Assembly: GCA_965237855.1 (NCBI GenBank) | Contig: CBDEGK010000002.1 | Span: 416,714-480,713, forward strand | Reading direction: 5' to 3' | Length of the DNA: 64,000 bases | From: CBDEGK01 sp965237855 | GTDB taxonomy: Bacteria; Pseudomonadota; Gammaproteobacteria; Pseudomonadales; Halieaceae | Shown: positions 54,170 through 61,153 of the stretch, in pieces | Layout of the letters: every line of letters starts with the position of its first letter | Position numbering within the stretch: position 1 is the stretch's first letter | Position numbers and translations under genes: made by a program | Notes under the pieces: generated by a model | What the model saw: the letters and a program-made list of their open reading frames with translations, nothing else | What the model was told of the DNA's origin: nothing | Database searches by the model: none

Positions 54170-54240
54170 ATGTTGGGCCCAGGAGGACTCGAACCTAGCC
54201 CCGATTATGAGACCGGATGGTCTGTGCTGAAGATTGGTAG
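54170..54240 (-). other. Degenerate tRNA 3'-half-like sequence
   Basis: On the minus strand the sequence CTCATAA (CAT-type anticodon loop) is followed by GGTTCGAGTCC and TGGGCCCA-ACA. This recalls the 3' half of tRNA-Ile(CAT) or tRNA-Met. The stems contain mismatches and the 5' half is missing. Such remnants mark former island attachment sites, here just after the defence cassette. Confidence 0.35.
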
Positions 54241-54484
54241 AAGCATTTTTGAAGAATGTCCTCCATCCATACGAGCATCGTTTGCGGCATAGAGAAGGGG
54301 TAGAGCTGGGGGTATTTGTCAGGCTGATGACGACAAAGTCGTGAACTTTCAGAAGCATACAAGCGTGTATTGATTGGCTATACACCAACTGAATGACATT
54401 TTTCCTATTGAAGCAGATTTCGGTACAGGGAATGGGCAGACCCTTTGGGGGGGGTAATCACCCCTAAAATTAATTGACTTCAAA
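54241..54484. other. Non-coding interval between defence genes and nested IS elements
   Basis: No gene is seen. It contains GGGGGTATTT near 54311-54320, the complement of AAATACCCCC found at about 36142, and a G-run GGGGGGGG at about 54448. The left end of the IS407-like element should lie near its right edge. Confidence 0.35.
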
Positions 54485-54524
54485 AGTAGAATTTTCTCGT
54501 AAACTGAACGAAGGAGATTCTCAA

Positions 54525-54791
54525 GTGAAAACATCAAGATATAGCGACAGTCAGATCCTGGCGATCCTGAAACAAGCCGAGGCCGGCACTCCTGTTCCCG
54601 CGCTCTGTCGTGAACACGGCATGAGCAACGCCAGTTTTTATAAGTGGAGAGCCAAGTTTGGCGGAATGGACGCCTCAATGATGAAGCGCGTGAAGGAACT
54701 GGAAGATGAAAACCGGCGGCTGAAGAAAATGTACGCTGATGAGCGACTCAAGGCGGAAATGGTCCAGGAAGCACTAGCAAAAAAGTGGTGA
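54525..54791 (+). CDS. IS3-family transposase OrfA (element E)
   Basis: An 88-residue HTH_Tnp_1 protein from a GTG at 54525, preceded by AAGGAG. It reads KTSRYSDSQILAILKQAEAGTPVPALCREHGMSNASFYKWRAKFGGMDASMMKRVKELEDENRRLKKMYADERLKAEMVQEALAKKW. This is the IS407/ISPsy-like OrfA pattern. The last codons overlap orfB (GTG at 54785). Confidence 0.9.
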   Translation: MKTSRYSDSQILAILKQAEAGTPVPALCREHGMSNASFYKWRAKFGGMDASMMKRVKELEDENRRLKKMYADERLKAEMVQEALAKKW

Positions 54792-55422
54792 GGCCATCTC
54801 GGCGCAAAGAGATGGCCCAGAAGGCAGCCTCGGCATATGGTGCCACTACTCGCCTGGTCTGCCTCGCATTCGGCATCAGCGAAAGCTGCTACCGCTATCA
54901 GCCGATATTATCGGATGAGAATGCGGAGATTGCTGACTGGCTTGTTCGCTTGACTGTTGTGGTCAACTATTTTTGGACACTTTGCTTAAGTTAAATTCGT
55001 AGTCCATCGGCGTTTTGTATCCCAGCGTAGAATGCAGCCGCTTCGCGTTGTAATACACCGCCACATACTCCCGGACATCTGCGATCGCAGCTTCTCGAGT
55101 GCAATATCCCTGGTCACACGTCCATTCGCGCTTTAGGCTGCTGAAAAATCGTTCAACTGGCGAATTGTCCCAGCAATTACCTTTTCGACTCATGCTCGCT
55201 ATGATTCCATGCTGCTTTAGCAGTGCTTGGTAAGCATGGCTGGCATATTGACTGCCACGATCTGAATGGTGGATTGTCACTACCGGATGAATACTCCCCA
55301 GTTGTGCCGAAGTAAAAATCCCCAGTTTTCACGCTGATGGCGTTGTTCAGGGGAATGCCTTCCTGAGCACACATCAGCCACACTCACCACCCAATATCAG
55401 TCAATACTGAGAGGTTCAATGG

Positions 55423-56676
55423 GTGGTAAAACTAGGGAGAATCCTTTTGATTCATGATTTAAAGAGACAGGGCCTGTCCGTAAGCGCCATTGCGCGTAAG
55501 ACCGGTATGGACCGTAAAACAGTGAGTAAATACTTGGCGCGAGGCCTGGAGCCGCCGCGCTACACTCCACGAGAGCCGAGACCCCGGTTACTGGGGCCCT
55601 TTGAGCATTACCTGCAGGAGCGAATCAGCCAGTTTCCAGGATTATCCGGCCAACGACTGCTGCGGGATATCCGCCAGCTGGGTTACAAAGGCGGTTATAC
55701 CGCCGTCACGGACTTCCTACGTACCGCCCGGCCGCCAAAGCAAGCCCGCTTTGAAAGGCGTTTTGAAACACCTCCGGGACACCAGGCCCAGGTCGATTTT
55801 GCCGAGTTCCAGGTGGAATTCACCGATGAACCAGGTGCTCGTCGCAAGGTCTGGCTGTTCTCACTGGTACTGGGCCACAGCCGCTGGCTCTGGGGGCGCT
55901 TTTGCTCGAACCAAAAACTGGAAACGGTGCTGCGCTGCCACATCGCGGCCTTTGCCGCTTGTGGCGGCGCTACCAACGAGATCCTGTATGACCGTATGAA
56001 GACAGCCGTCATCGGGGAGGACGACGACGGCACCATCACCTACAACCCTTCGTTGGTCGCGCTGCTGGACCATTATGGGTCAGCCCCTCGGGCTTGCCGC
56101 CCCTACCGCGCTAAGACCAAGGGCAAAGTGGAGCGCCCCTTCCGGTATATCCGGCAAGACTTCTTCCTGGGCCGCACCTTCCGGAACATGGAGGACCTGA
56201 ACGCGCAGTTCAGTGCATGGTGTTCAGACATCGCGCATAGGCGTGTTCACGCTACTACCAATCGCGTGGTGAGTGAGGCCTTCACTGAAGAGCAGTCCAG
56301 TTTGATAGTGCTACCCAAGCGGCACTATGATGCTGTTTTAACTCTGGAGCGGCGTGTTAGCCACGAGGGCATGGTCTCAGTGGGTGGCAATCTCTACAGC
56401 GTGCCTGATACCGCACGGAAGCGGGTGGTCGAGGTTCAGAATCACCCCAATGAAGTGCGCATTTACGAGGGGAGTGAGTTAATTGCTCGGCACCCGGTTC
56501 TGGAGGGGAAAAACCAAAGACGGGTAGACCCCCGTCACCGCAAGAGCCCACCCAGGAGTAGTAACCGTCAACCTCGCGTGTCAGCCGGCCCGCAGTGTTT
56601 GGGGGTCTCTCGGCGCTCCTTAGCCTTCTATGACGCTGTTGGGCGCCGGTTAGCCGGCGCGGAGGTGCGTCGATGA
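55423..56676 (+). CDS. istA: IS21-family transposase IstA (element 2)
   Basis: 417 residues from a GTG at 55423. The N-terminal HTH (KRQGLSVSAIARKTGMDRKTVSKYL) precedes HQAQVDFAEFQVEF (Asp), LYDRMKTAVIG (Asp) and KTKGKVERPFRYIRQDFFLG (Glu). The C-terminal beta domain (RVSHEGMVSVGGNLYSVP) is complete, unlike in element 1. It overlaps istB by 4 bp. Confidence 0.92.
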   Translation: MVKLGRILLIHDLKRQGLSVSAIARKTGMDRKTVSKYLARGLEPPRYTPREPRPRLLGPFEHYLQERISQFPGLSGQRLLRDIRQLGYKGGYTAVTDFLRTARPPKQARFERRFETPPGHQAQVDFAEFQVEFTDEPGARRKVWLFSLVLGHSRWLWGRFCSNQKLETVLRCHIAAFAACGGATNEILYDRMKTAVIGEDDDGTITYNPSLVALLDHYGSAPRACRPYRAKTKGKVERPFRYIRQDFFLGRTFRNMEDLNAQFSAWCSDIAHRRVHATTNRVVSEAFTEEQSSLIVLPKRHYDAVLTLERRVSHEGMVSVGGNLYSVPDTARKRVVEVQNHPNEVRIYEGSELIARHPVLEGKNQRRVDPRHRKSPPRSSNRQPRVSAGPQCLGVSRRSLAFYDAVGRRLAGAEVRR

Positions 56677-57509
56677 GCTCTTTAACGACACGCATTCGCG
56701 CTAGCCTGCTCGGGCTTCGCATGCCCCGGGCGTTGGAGGTACTGGACCACACGCTACAAAAACTAGAGCAAGGTGAAATCACAGCGATAGAGGCCATTGA
56801 TGATTTATTGCACGAGGAGTTCTCCTGCCGTGAAGGGCGGCGAGTTGGGATGGCGCTGACGACGTCGCGGTTGACGCCGATCAAGACGCTTGAGAGCTTT
56901 GACTTCTCCTTCCAGCCCTCGTTGGAGCGGGAGCGGATTATGGCACTGGCGGAGTTGGCGTTTATTGATCGCAAAGAGGTCGTGCACTTCCTGGGCCCGC
57001 CCGGTACGGGCAAAAGCCATCTGGCTGCGGCCCTGGGTGTGGCGGCCATCAAGGCAGGTAAGAGTACCTATCGAGCCACCCTGGCCGAATTGATTGAGGG
57101 ATTAACAAAAGCCGAACGTGAGGGGCGCCTGACCGAAAAGATCCGCTTCTATGCCAGAGTATCCCTCCTCATTGTTGATGAGATTGGTTATTTACCGATA
57201 ACGACAGGCGGGGCGAACCTGTTCTTCCAGCTTGTTAACGCCCGCTATGAAAAGGGAGCCATGATCTTAACCTCTAACCGGGGCTTTGCTGAATGGGGGG
57301 AGGTCTTCGGGGATCCGGTTGTGGCGACGGCGCTGCTGGATCGGTTGTTACATCATGGCGTGGTTATACAGATCGAGGGGGCCAGCTATCGCCTGCGCGG
57401 TCATGCCGACCTCATGCCGGAACACGTGAGATCAAATGCACCCATCACACCGCCGCCGTTGCCGAAGAAGCGTGGGCGGCCACTTAAAAACGGCGGGGCT
57501 GACCACTAA
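56673..57509 (+). CDS. istB: IS21-family helper ATPase IstB (element 2)
   Basis: A 278-residue AAA+ ATPase. Walker A is FLGPPGTGKSHLAAAL and Walker B is LLIVDEIGYLPI. TSNRGFAEWGEVFGDPVVATALLDRLLHH is the C-terminal AAA part. The tail is basic (PPPLPKKRGRPLKNGG), resembling an AT-hook. Intact, with ATGA overlap to istA. Confidence 0.93.
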   Translation: MSSLTTRIRASLLGLRMPRALEVLDHTLQKLEQGEITAIEAIDDLLHEEFSCREGRRVGMALTTSRLTPIKTLESFDFSFQPSLERERIMALAELAFIDRKEVVHFLGPPGTGKSHLAAALGVAAIKAGKSTYRATLAELIEGLTKAEREGRLTEKIRFYARVSLLIVDEIGYLPITTGGANLFFQLVNARYEKGAMILTSNRGFAEWGEVFGDPVVATALLDRLLHHGVVIQIEGASYRLRGHADLMPEHVRSNAPITPPPLPKKRGRPLKNGGADH

Positions 57510-58152
57510 GCCTGGCTGGTTAGCCATGACCAAAAGTGGGGAAATTTACTTCGGCACTTCTGGGGAAATTTAACCCGGTATTGACAGTGGATCAAGCCTG
57601 GCGGTGGATTCCTTAGGCTTACGGCCATTATCAATGCCCTGATGACCAGCGCCTTGGTCATGCGGCGATCCATAGACCAGCCAACAACTCGTCGAGAGTA
57701 AAGGTCAATCACCACGGCCAGGTAGACCCAACCCTCCTGAGTCCAAAGATAAGTAATATCGGACCCCCAGCACTGGTTGGGGCTTGCGGGTGAAAATGCT
57801 CGATTCAGCACATTGTCAGCCACAGGTAATCGATGTTTGCTGTCAGTGGTGACCTTGTATTTACGTTTAGATTTGACGACGAGGCCCATAGATTTCATGA
57901 GCCGCCTGGCGCGATAACGACCAATGGAGAAGCCTTCTGCAGTAAGTTGACGGCTCAGTCTACGACTCCCCATACTCTGCCGAGAATCTGTAAACAGGGA
58001 CTTCATTCGCCGCCTGACAGCCAGCTCTTCAGGACCAATCACCTTGCCTCCACGGGCCCTCCAGGCGTAGTAGGAGCTACGCTTTACACCGATGACCCGG
58101 CACAACATTGTTACTGGATATTGAGCTGTATTACCTTGCACTAAGGCGTACT

Positions 58153-58440
58153 TCACTTCATTTCCTTTGCGAAATACGCCGACGCCTTTTTTAGAATTTC
58201 TTTCTCCATTTTGAGTTCTCGAACCTCACGGCGCAGCCGCTTTAGTTCCTCTTGTTCGTCCTTAGCAAGTGCATTGATGTGGGAATTAGCCTCATGCTCT
58301 CGCTTCCAACGCCCGAGTAGCCCTGGGCCAACATCCAGGCTCCGTGCAGCTGCGACTATGGTATAGCCCTGCTCAATCACCAATGCCACGGCATCTTGCT
58401 TGAAATCATCAGGAAAGTTCCGTTTTTGTCTACTTGTCAT
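58153..58440 (-). CDS. IS3-family transposase OrfA (element B, copy 3)
   Basis: The 95-residue product is identical to OrfA of copy 1 at 15214-15501. The coding frame is intact, though the downstream OrfB is interrupted. Confidence 0.9.
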   Translation of the reverse strand: MTSRQKRNFPDDFKQDAVALVIEQGYTIVAAARSLDVGPGLLGRWKREHEANSHINALAKDEQEELKRLRREVRELKMEKEILKKASAYFAKEMK

Positions 58441-58892
58441 TGTTCACCTCGTATTTGATTTTTACAGTCTATACAAGGTGTCCACTTTTAGTAGACCACA
58501 ACAGACTGATAACCAGAAAGACTGGGGGTTTGGACTTTGTCGAGATTACCTGCGGAATGTTAAAGGCCATGAATGGAACCATAAGCGTATTTATCGCATA
58601 TACTGCGACCTGGAATTAAACCTGAGAATCAGATCCAGAAAGCGCATACAGCGAGAAAAACCAGTGCCGCTGGCTGTGCCGGATGAACCCAATAAAATCT
58701 GGTCAATGGATTTCATGCATGATCAATTGAGTGATGGTCGCACGTTTCGTTTGTTTAATGTGCTTGATGATTTTAATCGTGAAGGCTTAGGCATTGAGGC
58801 GGATTTTTCACTCCCTGCGGTACGCGTTATTCGTGCTCTGGAACAGATCATTGAATGGCGAGGCAAGCCTAGGCGACTACGCTGCGATAACG

Positions 58893-59151
58893 TTCTAAGT
58901 CTGGAGTCAAGTTATCTACACACAAAAGATCTCCCTCCACCGCCCTAGGCGGCGTTGCGAGCAACCAGGCACCATATTCCCAGGTTTCCTTCCGCCCATT
59001 TATGGATAGTTCTCGCCCATTATAAACACAGGATCTGACTAGCAGTCCTCACCATTCCCAACACGAGATACAGGTCCAGGCAGAAGACCCAAACATTGTC
59101 TACGAGGTCAAAACGCCTCTACGGCCCCACAGAGAGGGTTCATCCGCCTGG
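58893..59151. other. Non-coding flank downstream of IS110, possible bridge-RNA region
   Basis: No gene is seen. It contains the hairpin CCGCCCTAGGCGG (about 58939-58951), just after the IS407-like truncation, and lies directly after the IS110 recombinase stop. Some IS110-family elements (IS1111 group) encode their bridge RNA in the 3' non-coding end, so it is a candidate. Confidence 0.35.
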
Positions 59152-60384
59152 TTATCTAACCCCATAAAAGGGTCGATAATCGGTCTCGTGCTTGATCACG
59201 GAATATGCAACTCTTGCCATTTTGGCGGCAACAGCTGTTAACGCCTTACGGCGTAGATCTCGATTTTCTCTATCGCGCGCTATGTACCTTTGGAACTTGT
59301 CGCGAAAGCTATTTTCTCGCTGTCTGACGGCTATTTGACCGGCCATCCAGAATGCACGTCGAAGGCGAGCGTTCCCGTATTTGGAGAGTTTGCTCTGACC
59401 ACGAAATTGCCCGGATTGGCGTGTGGCAAGATCGAATCCGCAGAACTTCAAAAACTGTCGATAGTGTCCAAATCTGCGAAGGTCCCCAGCCTCAGCGAGG
59501 ATGGTTAAGGCATGTATAGGCCCAATACCGGGCAGCTGCTGCAAGCGAATAAAGTCAGGGTGAGCGCCCAATTGTTCTTGTGCATGTGCTTCTATCGTAT
59601 CGCGGTGTTTAATCAGTTGTCGCATCTGGGTGATAACTAGCCGATACATCACTATGGCAGAGGATGACTCCGATATGGGCAAACCTGTAGAGGATGCGGC
59701 CGTGTCATAAATATCTGATAACACACGTGTTTTAGCGACTTTTCGACCCACGAGGTCCCACGCCGCCATAATAAATTGTTCTCGGCTGAGCGCCTGTATT
59801 GTGCCGGGTGTAGGGAACTCATGAAGGAATCTGAAGAACCAGTCGGAGCGGGAGTTATGCCGAAATCGGTCAATCTCAGGAAAGTACAACGGCAGATAGT
59901 GCGTCTGTAGTCGATGCAGGACTTCAGTCTTATCTTTGGATATCGCATCATGGGTTTTGGACATTTCTTGCCAATCGTTGATGCCGACTTGAAGCGGATC
60001 CTGATATCGCTGCACATTCCCAGTGGCCAACATATACAGCATCACCTGGGCGTCCTTGGGGTCGTTCTTATCCCAACTGTTATGAAGGGCCTCTCGCGTC
60101 CGAGCCAAGGCAACGGAGGAAATCAAGTGCACGTTGAATCCGGCGGATACTAATCTCCAGGCAATGGCTCTATGGTAGTTTCCAGTCGCTTCAAAGCCAA
60201 CATCAACAGGATCTTTGAAGCTGGAGAGCAATTGAATAAATCGGTCGTGGTCTACGCGCTCATTTGTAATGCTCATCTTGTACCGATTCCTTCCCAGCTC
60301 CTGAATCAGGATGTCGTTCCTGCTCTTGGAAATATCGATGGCTACTAATGTACTGGTTTTAGATATATCGTGAATTACGGTCAT
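59152..60384 (-). CDS. IS110-family transposase/recombinase
   Basis: 410 residues from the ATG at 60384; the longer open frame to 60450 lacks a good site, whereas GGAGG lies upstream of 60384. The N-terminal DEDD domain shows STLVAIDISKSRNDILIQ (first Asp), DVGFEATGNYHRAIAWRL (Glu) and NSWDKNDPKDAQVMLYML (Asp, Asp). The C-terminal IS116/IS110/IS902 domain shows LQQLPGIGPIHALTILAEAGDLRRFGHYRQFLKFCGFD with a later Ser-rich RGQSKLSKYGNARLRRAF. The Ser is the second catalytic residue in this family. Confidence 0.92.
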   Translation of the reverse strand: MTVIHDISKTSTLVAIDISKSRNDILIQELGRNRYKMSITNERVDHDRFIQLLSSFKDPVDVGFEATGNYHRAIAWRLVSAGFNVHLISSVALARTREALHNSWDKNDPKDAQVMLYMLATGNVQRYQDPLQVGINDWQEMSKTHDAISKDKTEVLHRLQTHYLPLYFPEIDRFRHNSRSDWFFRFLHEFPTPGTIQALSREQFIMAAWDLVGRKVAKTRVLSDIYDTAASSTGLPISESSSAIVMYRLVITQMRQLIKHRDTIEAHAQEQLGAHPDFIRLQQLPGIGPIHALTILAEAGDLRRFGHYRQFLKFCGFDLATRQSGQFRGQSKLSKYGNARLRRAFWMAGQIAVRQRENSFRDKFQRYIARDRENRDLRRKALTAVAAKMARVAYSVIKHETDYRPFYGVR

Positions 60385-60467
60385 GGCAACATGCCTCCTG
60401 TTGTGAGAGTTCGCATTCTTACTTGGCCCAGTGCCCACGAAGCTGTGCAAATCGGCCAGATTTTAGG

Positions 60468-61028
60468 TCAGTCAGCCCTCTGACTGTTCTTTACCCGATC
60501 AATGGTGGCGACGCCGACATTAAAATGGCGAGCGATACCGCGAATGCTGACGCCTTCTTCGAGCATGCGTATGACTTCCCCACGCTGATAATCAGTGAGC
60601 TTGTGCTTGCGGCCAAATTTCACACCACGTTCTTTCGCAGCCGCGCGACCTTCCTCGGTCCGGCCGCGAATAAGGCTGCGTTCAAGCTCAGAAAGTCCTT
60701 TAAAAACAGTTACTAAGAACTGCCCAGTCGTAGCTGTCGTATCCGCCCACAATTCTCCCAGAGAGCGGATTTCGATACCCCGCTCATCCAATGTCCGGGT
60801 GATCTCGAGTAAATCATGCGTGGTGCGCACCAATCGATCAAGGCCGGTAATCACCAGCGTGTCACCCTTCAGAATCTCATTCAATAGCCTGGCGAGCTGT
60901 GGACGCTTGCGCTCAGCGCCCGCCAATTTCTCTTGAAAGATCTTCTCGCAGCCCGCTTTCAGAAGCTGATCTCGCTGGCTCGTAAGGCTCTGTCCGGTGT
61001 TTGAGGCCCAGCAATAGCCGATTAACAT
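60468..61028 (-). CDS. tnpR: Serine resolvase/invertase (Tn3 TnpR type)
   Basis: 186 residues from the ATG at 61028 (MLIGYCWASNTGQS), with GAGGAG upstream. The catalytic serine is in the CWAS-NTGQS motif, which replaces the usual ARVST-DGQS. LVITGLDRLVRTTHDLLEI, GIEIRSLGELWADTTATTGQFLVTVFKGLSELERSLIRGRTEEGRAAAKERGVKFGRK complete the domain, with a C-terminal HTH (SIRGIARHFNVGVATIDRV). It follows tnpA on the same strand. The CWAS variant is unusual in the catalytic loop. Confidence 0.9.
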   Translation of the reverse strand: MLIGYCWASNTGQSLTSQRDQLLKAGCEKIFQEKLAGAERKRPQLARLLNEILKGDTLVITGLDRLVRTTHDLLEITRTLDERGIEIRSLGELWADTTATTGQFLVTVFKGLSELERSLIRGRTEEGRAAAKERGVKFGRKHKLTDYQRGEVIRMLEEGVSIRGIARHFNVGVATIDRVKNSQRAD

Positions 61029-61153
61029 GTGCAATTCTCCTCTTTTAGTTGGTAGTCTCGGAATATATATTCGGAACAGATAGGCAACTGAGTCCTCTTC
61101 GCCAAAAATAGGGCCTGAAGCTCATACAACACAAAACACCTCACCGTGGAAGC
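61029..61153 (-). promoter_or_regulatory. tnpA-tnpR gap, possible res site
   Basis: 125 bp between the two transposition genes. An imperfect palindrome TTCGGAACAG... and GAATATATATTC (61059-61070) are seen. A resolution site of Tn3-type elements is expected here, but three defined subsites could not be identified. Confidence 0.35.

Larger units (their letters stand above)
55275..57586 (+). mobile_element. IS21-family element 2 (2312 bp)
   Basis: The left end TGTCACTACCGG and the complement of the right end TGTCAATACCGG are followed by matching internal repeats (GAAGTAAA-ATCCCCA). It is flanked by the 6-bp duplication GTGGAT. It carries istA and istB and is the innermost of three nested elements, so the youngest. 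Confidence 0.93.
54963..58156 (-). pseudogene. IS3-family transposase OrfB (element B, copy 3), interrupted by IS21
   Basis: The N-terminal part (58156 to 57587) matches copy 1 up to NPPPGLIH. The C-terminal part (55274 to 54963) begins IHHSDRGSQYAS. The IS21 element sits at the IHHSDRG motif, with GTGGAT duplicated at 55269-55274 and 57587-57592. The gene would be restored by precise loss. Confidence 0.9.
54955..58503 (-). mobile_element. IS3-family element B, copy 3, interrupted by IS21
   Basis: The ends are TGTTGTGG (54955) and CCACAACA (to 58503), with target duplication GAC at 54952-54954 and 58504-58506. Subtracting the IS21 element and its 6-bp duplication leaves 1231 bp, the same length as copy 1. 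It is inserted in the IS407-like orfB. Confidence 0.93.
54485..58892 (+). mobile_element. IS3-family (IS407-like) element E, interrupted and 3'-truncated
   Basis: orfA (54525-54791) and the split orfB (54785-54954 and 58507-58892) belong to one element. It is broken by IS3 element B copy 3 at the duplicated GAC. Its 3' end is cut after IIEWRGKPRRLRCDN, where unrelated sequence begins at about 58893. Confidence 0.85.
54785..58892 (+). pseudogene. IS3-family transposase OrfB (element E), interrupted
   Basis: The first part reads VRPSRRKEMAQKAASAYGATTRLVCLAFGISESCYRYQ to IADWLVRLT. After precise removal of element B and one GAC it continues DNQKDWGFGLCRDYLRNVKGHEWNHKRIYRIYCDLELNLRI. IWSMDFMHDQLSDGRTFRLFNVLDDFNREGLGIEADF (first Asp) follows, and it is cut at WRGKPRRLRCDN just after the second Asp. 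The final Glu region is lost. Frame continuity shows that the insertion was precise. Confidence 0.88.
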
